A DNA stretch of 64,000 nt from Flavobacterium terrisoli. Lineage in GTDB: Bacteria > Bacteroidota > Bacteroidia > Flavobacteriales > Flavobacteriaceae. The notes beneath the pieces were generated by a model. It made no database searches and had not been told where the DNA came from. It was given only the letters and a program-made list of their open reading frames with translations. Both the position numbers and the translations under genes were made by a program. Positions 8,434 to 17,154 of this stretch are shown piece after piece (the stretch's first letter is position 1; every line of letters starts with the position of its first letter). The stretch lies in assembly GCF_030167905.1 (NCBI RefSeq), contig NZ_JARGNA010000001.1, positions 62,001 to 126,000 on the forward strand, given 5' to 3'.

Positions 8434-9822
8434 ATGAATGTAAGAATTATCTATTTTTGTATGAGCTTCTTATTTTTCTCTGTTTTTTTAACCGGCTGTC
8501 AGACAGAGGATTTGTATTTAAAAAATGAAGAAGCAGGAATTAAGAGTGATGTTCGAATCAAACATCTAAAAGGATTAGAGGCAAAGAAAGCCGGAAATTT
8601 GTTAAAAAGTGTATTAGAGAAATCGGGAGGATTGCATCTGGGTTCGGGCTCTGCGTCCATGAGAACCGATGAAGAATCTATCGATTACAACAATATACTT
8701 TTGGTGCTGGATACGTTAGGAATAAAGAATTACACCTTTAAGATTTTAAATCATCCTAATGACGACTACAAAACTTTCCACAATTTGGTTTTAACCGATA
8801 AGAATGGTGAATTTGAATTAACGGTAATGAAATATGAAATGACCGATTCATTTGCGGAGCAGTATGCTGCGTTTCTGAAAAGTTTTAACGAATTTGAAGG
8901 CAAGATTTCTGCCATGGGTTTGAGTACAGCTTTAGACCCTTGCGGTGAAATTGTAAATGATTATCCTGCTACTATAGCCAATCCTAATGAAGATGATGGC
9001 GGTGGTAGTGGTGAAACTGATCCACCACCAGCGGGCAATCCGGGAGATGGCAGTTCTGTAGGCGGCGGAAATACATGGTGCCTAACACTTGTGATAAAAT
9101 TTGTATGCTCTTGTGGCAGGTCATATGGCAGCTGGGATGATTATACGGGTTCAATCTGTGGCGATGGCAGTAATCCCGGTTTTACTGTAACTATGGTAAT
9201 CAGTTATAGTTTAGATGCAGGCTGTAGATCAGCTGGCGAACCTTGCAATCCGGATGGGGTGATTGGGGTGATTGACCCAGAGGAGACACCTTGTGCTGGA
9301 GACCCAGTTAAAGACCCTAAAATTTGTCCTTCATCTCCCTCTAACCCAGCGGGTGGCACTTATGGCTGCACGCGAAATGACCCCAATCGAACATGTGACG
9401 GATATGTTGGAAAGAAAAAGCATGGAGGAGTTGATATTCAAGGAAACCTAAATGACAAAGTATACAGCATGTATGGTGGCAAAATAGTTAATATTCGAAA
9501 AACAATGGGTGCTACTCAATATCAAGCTAATTCTTTAGGAAACTATATTGAAGTTGAATCAGTGGTAAATGGACAAACGATTAGGATTAAATATTGCCAT
9601 TTAGGAAATGTCAATTTTGAAGAAGAAGACATAATCCCTCAAGGAACAAACATTGGCACTATAGGAAGATCTGGTAATGCTGCTGCTAAAGGTGTTACTA
9701 CTCATCTACATATTCAGTCAACAGTTAAAATTGGAAGTACTTACCAAGCATCAAATCCAATTGATCTTTTTACAACTACATTTAACGAAGTGACATTTGA
9801 ACCTGAAACCGATTGCAATTAA
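8434..9822 (+). CDS. M23-family metallopeptidase lipoprotein (possible polymorphic effector)
   Basis: 462 residues. The signal ends in a lipobox (FLTGC, Cys22). Residues 25-175 are an unassigned N-terminal domain (YTFKILNHP, then FHNLVLTDKNGEFELTVMKY). A Gly/Pro/Asp-rich linker follows (about 182-208), then a Cys-rich segment (about 209-310) and a C-terminal LytM/M23 domain (about 330-455). M23 zinc ligands are visible: HGGVD near residue 330 and HLHIQ near residue 429, with KYCHLG between. The family cleaves glycyl or D-amino acid peptide bonds in peptidoglycan. The build of lipoprotein stalk, linker and C-terminal enzyme, followed by a small AT-rich secreted gene, resembles polymorphic toxins with an immunity partner; a housekeeping hydrolase is the alternative. 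Confidence 0.75.
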   Translation: MNVRIIYFCMSFLFFSVFLTGCQTEDLYLKNEEAGIKSDVRIKHLKGLEAKKAGNLLKSVLEKSGGLHLGSGSASMRTDEESIDYNNILLVLDTLGIKNYTFKILNHPNDDYKTFHNLVLTDKNGEFELTVMKYEMTDSFAEQYAAFLKSFNEFEGKISAMGLSTALDPCGEIVNDYPATIANPNEDDGGGSGETDPPPAGNPGDGSSVGGGNTWCLTLVIKFVCSCGRSYGSWDDYTGSICGDGSNPGFTVTMVISYSLDAGCRSAGEPCNPDGVIGVIDPEETPCAGDPVKDPKICPSSPSNPAGGTYGCTRNDPNRTCDGYVGKKKHGGVDIQGNLNDKVYSMYGGKIVNIRKTMGATQYQANSLGNYIEVESVVNGQTIRIKYCHLGNVNFEEEDIIPQGTNIGTIGRSGNAAAKGVTTHLHIQSTVKIGSTYQASNPIDLFTTTFNEVTFEPETDCN

Positions 9823-9841
9823 AATTTAAAACATTTAAAAT

Positions 9842-10336
9842 ATGAAAAAAACAGTATCCTTTTTATTACTTATGGTAACAATCATGAGTACTAATGCGCA
9901 AAACAATGACTCGTTATTATTCAGTCAAATAACAATTAATGCATTTTCAATTGTACAAACAGAAAACTCATTAACAACACTATTGGGAAATCCTAGTTCT
10001 ATAGATAATTATGAAAATGAAATCAACAAAGAGACTTGGTTGGATTATAAATATTCTGTGAATTCATTTTACTTTTTTGAGAATAAAATGGTGTCATTTG
10101 ATTTAAAAAACAGTGCTTTTTATTTTTACAATCCTTCGATAAAGGCCGGTAACAATATTTCAGAAGTTAGTAGCTTTTTCCCAAATTCTTATTCAAATAG
10201 AGAAGTAATAGACAATTTAGGTTTTATAATTATTGACATCAATATGCAAGATGGAACAGCATCTGATACATTTGTTGTCATAAATTACAGTCCAACTTCT
10301 AATGTAATATCCTCAATACACTTAGGTTCAAAATAA
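9842..10336 (+). CDS. Small secreted protein, candidate partner of the M23 lipoprotein
   Basis: 164 residues, not recognised. It has a clear signal peptide (MKKTVSFLLLMVTIMSTNAQ) and then a mixed alpha/beta periplasmic domain with motifs LTTLLGNPSSIDNYENEI, YKYSVNSFYFFENKM and SIHLGSK at the end. It starts 19 bases after the M23 gene stop, so the two are probably one operon. Hand counts on three 60-base lines inside the gene give 25 to 28 percent GC, lower than the 37 to 43 percent on sample lines of neighbouring genes. A periplasmic immunity protein for the upstream peptidase is an inference from position and composition only. Its stop codon abuts the stop of the convergent reductase gene. 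Confidence 0.65.
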   Translation: MKKTVSFLLLMVTIMSTNAQNNDSLLFSQITINAFSIVQTENSLTTLLGNPSSIDNYENEINKETWLDYKYSVNSFYFFENKMVSFDLKNSAFYFYNPSIKAGNNISEVSSFFPNSYSNREVIDNLGFIIIDINMQDGTASDTFVVINYSPTSNVISSIHLGSK

Positions 10337-11371
10337 TTAAGGCGCAGGATCAGGAAATACCACTTGAATTTTATTAATTCCGGCAACAACTTCAGGAGAC
10401 AGTTTTATTTCAAAAGCTGTAATGTTCTCCTGAAGTTGTTCCATTGTAGTCGCACCAATAATCGTTGACATCACAAACTCCTGCTGGTTTACGAATGCCA
10501 ATGCCATTTGGGTTAATGTCAGTCCATTGGCCTGTGCCAATTCCTGATATAGTTTTGTAGCTTTATAACAGTTTTCATTTGAATAACGGGTAAACTGCGG
10601 AAACAATCCCAATCTTGAGGTTGGCTGAATGCCATTCAAATGTTTTCCGGTTAAAAAACTAAACGCCAAAGGCGAATAAGCCATCAAACCTACATTTTCG
10701 CGCAAACAAATTTCGGACAAACCTACTTCAAACAAACGGTTCAATAACGAATACGGATTTTGAATGGTCACAATTTTAGGCAAATTGTGCTTTTCGCTTT
10801 CGCTGATAAACTTCATCACGCCATATGGATTCTCATTCGAAACACCAATATGCTTGATTTTTCCTTCTTTGATTAAACCGTCATAAACGCTTAACACTTC
10901 AAAGAAATTGTCCTGCCATTGCGGGTCAACTTTGGAAACACCGCGTTGCCCAAACATATTCATTACCCGTTCCGGCCAATGCATTTGGTACAAATCGATA
11001 TAATCTGTCTGCAGATTTCTTAAGCTCAATTCTACTGCTTCGTGGATATTTTTTTTGGAAAAATCCAACGGTTGGCGAATGTAAGCCATACCTCGATTGG
11101 GTCCGGCAATTTTAGTAGCAATTACTAAATCTTCCCGCTTTCCCGTTTTCTTTAACCAGGTACCGATATATTTTTCCGTCAAACCAAGTGTTGCCTGACG
11201 TGCCGCAATCGGATACATTTCTGCAGTATCAATAAAATTAACGCCTTTTTCAACGGCATAATCCAATTGGGAATGCGCATCGCTTTCGGTGTTTTGTTCG
11301 CCAAAGGTCATCGTGCCCAAACAGATTTTGCTGACTTTTATATCGGTATTCGGTAAAGTGGTATAGTTCAT
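10337..11371 (-). CDS. tas: NADP(H)-dependent aldo-keto reductase (Tas-like)
   Basis: 344 residues, the usual length for the Tas/YghZ type of aldo-keto reductase. The catalytic tetrad is visible: Asp and Tyr in FIDTAEMYP, Lys in VIATKIAGPN and His in LYQMHWPE. A cofactor-binding region near STIIGATTMEQL follows. It reduces aldehydes or ketones with NADPH in the cytoplasm; the physiological substrate is not predictable. It stands alone on the minus strand with a -7 element at 11392-11399 and faces the M23 operon tail to tail, the two stop codons being adjacent. Confidence 0.9.
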   Translation of the reverse strand: MNYTTLPNTDIKVSKICLGTMTFGEQNTESDAHSQLDYAVEKGVNFIDTAEMYPIAARQATLGLTEKYIGTWLKKTGKREDLVIATKIAGPNRGMAYIRQPLDFSKKNIHEAVELSLRNLQTDYIDLYQMHWPERVMNMFGQRGVSKVDPQWQDNFFEVLSVYDGLIKEGKIKHIGVSNENPYGVMKFISESEKHNLPKIVTIQNPYSLLNRLFEVGLSEICLRENVGLMAYSPLAFSFLTGKHLNGIQPTSRLGLFPQFTRYSNENCYKATKLYQELAQANGLTLTQMALAFVNQQEFVMSTIIGATTMEQLQENITAFEIKLSPEVVAGINKIQVVFPDPAP

Positions 11372-11391
11372 TTGTCTTGCTTTTCGCTGGG

Positions 11392-11399
11392 CAAAAGTA
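11392..11399 (-). promoter_or_regulatory. -7 element for the aldo-keto reductase gene
   Basis: TACTTTTG on the minus strand, a perfect TAnnTTTG match, 20 bases before the ATG. Confidence 0.5.
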
Positions 11400-11453
11400 A
11401 AATATTAACACCGTTAATTTTGCCCGATTAACGGATTTTTTGGAAACGTTTAC

Positions 11454-11488
11454 ACAAAAAAAGGTTCCAAGTCAAAACTCAGAACCTT
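11454..11488 (-). terminator. Rho-independent terminator after the OmpA lipoprotein gene
   Basis: Read on the minus strand: stem AAGGTTC/GAACCTT with a 14-base loop followed by a run of Ts. It lies 29 bases beyond the stop of the gene at 11517. Confidence 0.7.
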
Positions 11489-11516
11489 AGTCGCTCAGCA
11501 CCTTAGTGCCTATTTC

Positions 11517-12482
11517 TTAAAACTCATTCAGCATTTTAGAAATTTCATCCAATTTTGGCGTCAAGATGATTTCAATTCTACGGTTTTTGGCTTTGCCTTC
11601 CGGTGTATCATTGCTCATGATTGGGGCGAATTCGCCACGACCGGCCGCGGTTAAATTCTTCTTTTGAATACCTCCGTTTTCCCCTAAAATATTTACGATA
11701 GCAGTGGCTCTTTTAGTCGATAAGTCCCAGTTGCTTTCAATTCCGCCACCAATACTTCCAAGAATTTTGTCATTATCGGTATGGCCTTCAATCAAAACGG
11801 TAATATCCGGATTTTGTGCCAATACTTTGCCTACTTCAACAACCGCTTTTCTTCCTTCTGCGCCAACAGCCCAACTTCCGGTTTGGAACAACAATTTGTT
11901 TTCCATCGAAACATAAACCTTTCCATTTTTCATTTCAACGGTCAATCCTTTTCCTTCGAAGGCGTTCAAGGCTTTTGATAAAGTGTCTTTTAGTTTTTTC
12001 ATCGCGGCATCTTTGGCCGCAATCATGCTTTCCAGTTCGTTCAAACGTTTGGTACTTGCCGCCAATTCATCTCTCATTTTATTCAATCGGTCTTGTTCTA
12101 CAGCCATAGCTTTTTCTTTAGCTTCTAACTGTGCTAACAATTCACGGTTTTTATTCATATTGGTTTCCAAAGCATCATTGCTGTTTTTTTCCAATGCCGA
12201 ATAGGATTCCTGCAATGCTTTTAAATTATTAGAAGTTGCCGTGCAATCTGCCTGTAGTTTGTCTCTGTCTGCCTTTAACCTGGACAATTCAGCCGTCAAT
12301 GACTTGTTTACCGAATCAAACTCGGCATTGGCCTTGTGCAATTCATCCACTTCATCAGCCAAAGACCTGTTTTCCTTTTTCAAATCGGTGTATTTGTTCT
12401 CCAAATCATTGTAGATTTTTTTGGAAACACATGATGTCATTAAACTCAGTATGGCTAGGCCAAAAAATAATTTTTTTATCAT
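11517..12482 (-). CDS. OmpA-family lipoprotein with long coiled coil
   Basis: 321 residues. The signal peptide ends with a lipobox (LMTSC), so it is probably an outer-membrane lipoprotein. Residues 25-180 are a heptad-rich coiled coil (NDLENKYTDLKKENRSLADE and onward). Residues 195-315 are an OmpA C-terminal peptidoglycan-binding domain with VLIEGHTDNDK, LSTKRATAIVNILG and KNRRIEIILTP. The likely role is tethering the outer membrane to the cell wall across the periplasm. The frame extends 9 codons upstream to 12509, but the signal peptide fits a start at 12482. It lies downstream of exonuclease III, separated by a repeat remnant at 12491-12547, and may share its transcript. Confidence 0.85.
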   Translation of the reverse strand: MIKKLFFGLAILSLMTSCVSKKIYNDLENKYTDLKKENRSLADEVDELHKANAEFDSVNKSLTAELSRLKADRDKLQADCTATSNNLKALQESYSALEKNSNDALETNMNKNRELLAQLEAKEKAMAVEQDRLNKMRDELAASTKRLNELESMIAAKDAAMKKLKDTLSKALNAFEGKGLTVEMKNGKVYVSMENKLLFQTGSWAVGAEGRKAVVEVGKVLAQNPDITVLIEGHTDNDKILGSIGGGIESNWDLSTKRATAIVNILGENGGIQKKNLTAAGRGEFAPIMSNDTPEGKAKNRRIEIILTPKLDEISKMLNEF

Positions 12483-12490
12483 TTTTTCTA

Positions 12491-12547
12491 TTTTTATTTC
12501 GCTGCGCACCGATTATTAATTTTTCTTAATATCAAATGCCTCGGGTC
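12491..12547 (-). repeat. Diverged copy of a stop-adjacent intergenic repeat
   Basis: The ends match the repeats at 27131 and 35238: TTTATTTCGCTGCGC at one end and GCCTCGGGT at the other. The centre differs. As with the other two copies, it lies just 3' of a minus-strand gene, here exonuclease III. Confidence 0.5.
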
Positions 12548-12568
12548 TATATTCTATTCTCTTTGTTC

Positions 12569-13330
12569 TTATTCAATCTCTACTAAAACCGGACAATGGT
12601 CTGAATGTTTGGCTTCGGGTAAAATCACTGCTCTGGTCAACCGGTTTCTTAATGGCTCACTTGCCAAACAATAATCAATTCTCCAACCCTTGTTGTTATT
12701 TCGGGCTCCGGCTCTATAACTCCACCAACTGTAATGATGTGGCTCTTTATTAAAATGACGGAACGTATCTATAAAACCGCTTTTCATGAATTTGTCCAAC
12801 CAGGCACGTTCTTCGGGTAAAAATCCGGAAACGGTTTTATTGCGGACTGGGTCATGAATATCAATGGCTTCATGACAAATGTTATAATCTCCGCAAATGA
12901 TAAGGTTTGGAATCTCTTTCTTTAATTCGTCAATATAATTCCGGAAATCATCCATATACATGAACTTGTGACTTAATCGGTCGATATTGGTTCCTGAAGG
13001 CAAATACAAACTCATCACCGAGAAATCATCAAAATCCAATCGAAGGTTTCTGCCTTCAAAATCCATATGGGCAATTCCGGTTCCGAAAACCACATTTTTG
13101 GGTTTTACTTTTGACAAGATAGCTACACCGCTGTATCCTTTTTTATTGGCCGGAAACCAATAGTGATAAGGATAACCCGAAAGTTCTACATCAAGCAAAG
13201 GAATCTGGTCTTCGGTAGCTTTTATTTCCTGGAGACAAATTATATCGGGATTGGCTTGCTGCAACCAATTCAAAAATCCTTTTGAAATCGCTGCACGAAT
13301 GCCATTAACATTATAAGAAATGATTCTCAT
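12569..13330 (-). CDS. xth: Exodeoxyribonuclease III
   Basis: 253 residues, full length for ExoIII/AP endonuclease. Signature motifs are all present: NVNGIRAAI, the metal-binding Glu in CLQEIKA, GDYNICH, a WSYRAGARNNNKGWRIDY segment, and the catalytic His in SDHCPVL at the C-terminus. It cleaves abasic sites and removes 3' blocking groups in base-excision repair in the cytoplasm. A -7 element on the minus strand lies at 13384-13391, giving a leader of about 50 bases. The gene is divergent from the acyltransferase gene at 13527. Confidence 0.93.
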   Translation of the reverse strand: MRIISYNVNGIRAAISKGFLNWLQQANPDIICLQEIKATEDQIPLLDVELSGYPYHYWFPANKKGYSGVAILSKVKPKNVVFGTGIAHMDFEGRNLRLDFDDFSVMSLYLPSGTNIDRLSHKFMYMDDFRNYIDELKKEIPNLIICGDYNICHEAIDIHDPVRNKTVSGFLPEERAWLDKFMKSGFIDTFRHFNKEPHHYSWWSYRAGARNNNKGWRIDYCLASEPLRNRLTRAVILPEAKHSDHCPVLVEIE

Positions 13331-13383
13331 TAAGCTTTACATTAGTTTTAACTTGGTTGAATTCGACCAAAAGGCCTCGAGTC

Positions 13384-13391
13384 CAAAAGTA
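13384..13391 (-). promoter_or_regulatory. -7 element for exonuclease III
   Basis: TACTTTTG on the minus strand, a perfect TAnnTTTG match, 53 bases upstream of the ATG. Confidence 0.4.
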
Positions 13392-13490
13392 GATAAAAAC
13401 ACAAACATTTGAAACCCAAAATACATAATAAAAAATTAAAATTTAACGGCTGTTTTCCGTTTTTTCTGGAAGCTATTTCGCGAGAATTAC

Positions 13491-13498
13491 TATCTTTG
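13491..13498 (+). promoter_or_regulatory. -7 element for the acyltransferase gene
   Basis: TATCTTTG, a perfect TAnnTTTG match, 28 bases before the ATG at 13527. A TG dinucleotide lies 22 bases upstream as a weak -33. Confidence 0.5.
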
Positions 13499-13526
13499 TT
13501 TCTTACTCAAAAAATGAACGGTATAA

Positions 13527-15344
13527 ATGGGTTTAGTTACTGCTAAAGAAGTTGCAAAGGCAATAAACGCTGATAAATATGGGGTTTTAGGAACTTTTTG
13601 TGGCTGGTTACTAATGAAAGCTCTAAAAATTTCGACCTTAAATAAAGTCTACGACCGCAACAAACATTTGAGCGAAGTAGAATTCCTGAATGCCATTTTG
13701 GATGAGTTCCAAATTAAGTTTGAAATTCCTGAAGAAGATTTAAAAAGATTACCAAAAGAAGGTCCGTATATTACCATTTCAAACCATCCGTTGGGTGGAA
13801 TTGATGGTATATTATTGTTGAAATTAATGCTCGAAAGAGAGCCTAATTTCAAAATCATTGCCAATTTCCTGTTGCATCGCATCGAACCGATGAAGCCTTA
13901 TATTATGCCTGTGAATCCTTTTGAAAATCACAAAGATGCTAAGTCAAGCGTAATCGGGATCAAGGAAACCCTGCGTCATTTGAGTGATGGAAAACCGTTG
14001 GGCATGTTTCCTGCTGGAGAAGTTTCAACTTATAAAGATGGGCAATTGGTGGTCGATAAAGACTGGGAAGAAGGCGCAATTAAAGTGATCAGAAAAGCGC
14101 AGGTTCCTGTGATTCCGATTTATTTCCATGCCAAGAACAGTCGCTTTTTCTATTTCTTATCCAAAATAAATCCAACACTTCGTACGGCCAAACTGCCTTC
14201 TGAATTGTTGACCCAAAAAGACCGCGTGATTAAAGTTCGTATCGGAAAACCGATTTCGGTTGCCGAACAAAACGAACACAAAACCATTGAGGAATACTCA
14301 GAGTTTTTGCGTCGCAAAACCTATATGTTGGCCAACTCTTTCAATGAAGAATCTAAATTACTGAGTTCACAAAACCTGAACCTCAACTTAAACCTAAAAA
14401 CGCCTAAGAGCCCAAAGCAGATTGTAAAACCTGCCAATCACGACAAAATCTTAGAAGAAATTGAAGTATTAAAGCAAGGCGATTTTAGATTATTGCAAAG
14501 TAAAAACTATTTGGTTTTCTTAGCAACTGCCGATATAATTCCAAACATTTTACACGAGATTGGCCGCTTACGCGAAATTACTTTTAGAGCTGTTGGTGAA
14601 GGCACAAACGAATCCATCGACCTTGATCAATATGATAATTATTACCAGCACATGTTTTTGTGGGATGATGAATCACAGCAAATTGCCGGGGCTTATCGCA
14701 TGGGATTTGGTTCTGAAATATTCCCGAAATATGGAATAGAAGGTTTTTATCTGCAGGACTTATTCCGATTTGAGCCCGAATTGTATGGCATGATGGAGCA
14801 ATCCATCGAAATGGGAAGAGCATTTATTGTTAGTGATTACCAACAAAAACCAATGCCTTTATTCCTGCTTTGGAAAGGAATTGTGCACACAACATTGCGT
14901 TATCCGGAACACAAATACCTAATTGGCGGCGTGAGTATCAGCAACCAATTCACCGAGTTCTCAAAATCGCTGATGATTGAGTTTATGAAGTCGCATTATT
15001 ATGATCCTTATGTGGCACAATACATCCATCCGAAGAAAGAATTCAAGGTAAAACTGAAAGATGCCGATAAAGACTTTGTTTTCAATGAAACCGAGGCCGA
15101 TTTGAATAAATTTGACAAAATAATAGACGAAGTCGAACCGGGAACTTTGAGATTACCGGTGCTGATCAAAAAATACATCAAGCAAAATGCCCGCGTGGTT
15201 GCGTTTAATGTTGACCCATTATTCAATAATGCAGTCGATGGATTGATGTATATCCGAATTGCCGATTTACCGGAAAGCACCGTAAAACCTGTCATGGAAG
15301 AATTTCAGGCCGAACTCGAACGAAAAGAGAAAAATTACAAATAA
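13527..15344 (+). CDS. olsF: Two-domain acyltransferase, candidate bifunctional ornithine-lipid synthase OlsF
   Basis: 605 residues. The N-terminal half (about 60-280) is a PlsC-type acyltransferase with a NHPLGGIDG active-site motif and MFPAGEVS as the glycerol-binding-type motif. The C-terminal half (about 310-600) resembles the hemolysin-related GNAT-like N-acyltransferase domain (AGAYRMGFGSEIF, then FYLQDLFRFEP and EMGRAFIVSDYQ). This order matches OlsF, reported from Serratia and Flavobacterium johnsoniae, where the C-terminal OlsB-like domain N-acylates ornithine and the N-terminal OlsA-like domain adds the second acyl chain. Products are phosphorus-free membrane ornithine lipids. A plain lysophospholipid acyltransferase fusion is the alternative. 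It is a single-gene unit with a terminator at 15346. Confidence 0.75.
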   Translation: MGLVTAKEVAKAINADKYGVLGTFCGWLLMKALKISTLNKVYDRNKHLSEVEFLNAILDEFQIKFEIPEEDLKRLPKEGPYITISNHPLGGIDGILLLKLMLEREPNFKIIANFLLHRIEPMKPYIMPVNPFENHKDAKSSVIGIKETLRHLSDGKPLGMFPAGEVSTYKDGQLVVDKDWEEGAIKVIRKAQVPVIPIYFHAKNSRFFYFLSKINPTLRTAKLPSELLTQKDRVIKVRIGKPISVAEQNEHKTIEEYSEFLRRKTYMLANSFNEESKLLSSQNLNLNLNLKTPKSPKQIVKPANHDKILEEIEVLKQGDFRLLQSKNYLVFLATADIIPNILHEIGRLREITFRAVGEGTNESIDLDQYDNYYQHMFLWDDESQQIAGAYRMGFGSEIFPKYGIEGFYLQDLFRFEPELYGMMEQSIEMGRAFIVSDYQQKPMPLFLLWKGIVHTTLRYPEHKYLIGGVSISNQFTEFSKSLMIEFMKSHYYDPYVAQYIHPKKEFKVKLKDADKDFVFNETEADLNKFDKIIDEVEPGTLRLPVLIKKYIKQNARVVAFNVDPLFNNAVDGLMYIRIADLPESTVKPVMEEFQAELERKEKNYK

Positions 15345-15345
15345 A

Positions 15346-15377
15346 AAAGTCCCGAATAAATCGGGACTTTTGTTTTT
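15346..15377. terminator. Bidirectional terminator
   Basis: Perfect stem AAAGTCCCGA/TCGGGACTTT with a 5-base loop and T-rich flanks on both strands, between the convergent acyltransferase and DUF805 genes. Confidence 0.9.
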
Positions 15378-15392
15378 ATATAGAGCGAAACT

Positions 15393-15782
15393 TTAAGCTG
15401 CTTCGAATCCTTCTATTGCTTTTGGATCTGAACCGTATTGGTTTTCTCCACGGTTTCCTTCAGTAAAAAACAACACTATAAGCCAAATAGCGCCCACTAA
15501 TGGAATTAATGCTATAAATAGGAACCATCCGCTTTTGCCTACGTCGTGTAAACGTCTTACTGCTACAGCCAATCCCGGTAAAAACACCGCTAAAGCATAA
15601 ATAGCATAAACCCAGCCATAAGGCAGTGGTGCGAAATTAGTTCCCAATCCACCGTCAATCATGATTGCGACGATGGCAACAATTAAATTCATTAATGTGT
15701 AATACCAATATTCTGAACGTCTTGCACGTCCATTAAAGTTGGCATAGTTTTCAAATACTACTTTTTTGTACCATTTTAACAT
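15393..15782 (-). CDS. DUF805 membrane protein
   Basis: 129 residues. It matches the DUF805 family: an N-terminal YANFNGRARRSEYWYYTL motif, then three or four membrane helices (about 25-45, 52-70, 85-108) with the characteristic RRLHDVGKSGWF between them. It ends in a soluble tail (GENQYGSDPKAIEGF). The family's function is unknown; it is an inner-membrane protein. It is a stand-alone gene in a region rich in small membrane proteins. Confidence 0.88.
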   Translation of the reverse strand: MLKWYKKVVFENYANFNGRARRSEYWYYTLMNLIVAIVAIMIDGGLGTNFAPLPYGWVYAIYALAVFLPGLAVAVRRLHDVGKSGWFLFIALIPLVGAIWLIVLFFTEGNRGENQYGSDPKAIEGFEAA

Positions 15783-15890
15783 ATTCTAGATTTTTTGGTT
15801 AGCCCTACTCTTTATGGATTTTCGGTTACTCCTTTTTGGTTAGTTATTTCAAATATAAAAGAATTTAATTATTAAATGCATTTTTACATA

Positions 15891-15922
15891 AAAAAAGGCA
15901 ACTCAATGAGTTACCTTTTTTA
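15891..15922 (-). terminator. Terminator of the TM2-to-M48 operon
   Basis: Inverted repeat AAAAAAGGcAACTCA/TGAGTTaCCTTTTTT with flanking A and T runs, directly after the stop of the M48 gene at 15923. Confidence 0.75.
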
Positions 15923-16723
15923 TTATTCCAGCTTTACCTTTTCCTGAAAGGCTTTCCAGTCTTTATCAGTTAAAGTTGGTTTGCTTTTTAATTTCTTCCC
16001 TTTGATATATTCTAAAATATACTTGGCCCGTGCTTCTGATTCCGGGTGGTCTGAAATCCAGTACATCGCTTTGTCTATATTGCTGTCCATCGCCATTTGG
16101 TACATAAAATCGGCCATAGGTTTTGGATCAATTTTGGCGTTTATCATATAATCAACACTGGTGATGTCGGCTTCTTTTTCCAGAGATCTGTCATAGGCTG
16201 ATGATGTCAGGGCTTTCAAAATTTCCCTGGCCATTGCGCCACCTTTGCTTCCTCCAGCAGCCGTTAACAGTACTGAATATCCCAATTCTTTGGACAATTT
16301 CTTCATTACGTGGTTTTTCTCGATGTGAGCAATCTCGTGTCCTAAAACACCCTGTAAGGCTTCCTGTCTTTTACAATCTTCGATTAAACCGGTATACACC
16401 ACCAAATGGTTATTGGGCAACGCAAAAGCATTGATTTCATCTTTGATGATGATATGAACCTTTAACGAATCCCTTTCAATATCATTGGCTTCACACAACG
16501 GATTAATCAAACTGTCCAGTGTTTGTACTAGCGTATCATTGGTTACTATATCTTCGGTATTCGAAATTTCAGACCAAATCAAATCACCCAATTTATTTTC
16601 AAGATTTGATGTTCTTTCTTTTACGTCAAAGAACTTCATAAAATCCAATTGGGAAAATCCAAACCAAACCGCCGTAAATCCCATTACTATAATTAGCCCC
16701 TGAAAAATGGTTTTCTTTATCAT
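15923..16723 (-). CDS. M48-family metallopeptidase
   Basis: 266 residues with one N-terminal membrane helix (residues 5-24). The zinc motif HEIAH occurs in VLGHEIAHIEKNHVMKK near residue 130, followed by a helix with EKEADITSVDYM supplying the third zinc ligand (Glu). This is the Ste24/HtpX-like M48 type, facing the periplasm and usually involved in envelope protein quality control. Its ATG overlaps the stop of the DUF4870 gene by one base, so translation is coupled. It is the last gene of the operon that starts at 17897. Confidence 0.88.
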   Translation of the reverse strand: MIKKTIFQGLIIVMGFTAVWFGFSQLDFMKFFDVKERTSNLENKLGDLIWSEISNTEDIVTNDTLVQTLDSLINPLCEANDIERDSLKVHIIIKDEINAFALPNNHLVVYTGLIEDCKRQEALQGVLGHEIAHIEKNHVMKKLSKELGYSVLLTAAGGSKGGAMAREILKALTSSAYDRSLEKEADITSVDYMINAKIDPKPMADFMYQMAMDSNIDKAMYWISDHPESEARAKYILEYIKGKKLKSKPTLTDKDWKAFQEKVKLE

Positions 16724-17154
16724 TATGGTTTACAAATTAAGTTAGTAATATTTCCAAAGAACAAAAACTGCACATGTTTCCCTTTTCGGGTTTGTACAGC
16801 CGCGTAAATAGTGGAGAAAATCTCCAATATGTTAAACAGGATTACCGTAAAGATATAAGCAAAATACTCATTGCTGACTTTTTCATCTGAAAACAAAATT
16901 GAAATAGTCCACCAAAAACTGGCACTGTTGATTCCAAGCAAAGCCAATTGGGAAAATAAGGCTTGTGTACAATGCCATCGTACAAAATAAGTACCTTTTC
17001 TATTGGCCAAAAAGAAAAAGAAAGTCGCCAAAAGGTTAATGATCGGCAAAGGCAATCCCGCAATTAATGCGACCAAAGACATCAAATAACTGTTGGATGA
17101 TTTTTCACATTCGTGCTCGCCCGGTTTATAGGCAAAAGAGGTTTCTTGTATCAT
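16723..17154 (-). CDS. DUF4870-type membrane protein
   Basis: 143 residues with four hydrophobic segments (about 24-50, 65-85, 98-115 and the C-terminus). The segment ANRKGTYFVRWHCTQALFSQ resembles the conserved loop of DUF4870 proteins, where a His near the membrane interface is typical. Function unknown; inner membrane. Its ATG overlaps the TGA stop of the upstream DUF2752 gene (ATGA overlap), and its own stop overlaps the M48 ATG, so it is embedded in a coupled operon. Confidence 0.7.
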   Translation of the reverse strand: MIQETSFAYKPGEHECEKSSNSYLMSLVALIAGLPLPIINLLATFFFFLANRKGTYFVRWHCTQALFSQLALLGINSASFWWTISILFSDEKVSNEYFAYIFTVILFNILEIFSTIYAAVQTRKGKHVQFLFFGNITNLICKP

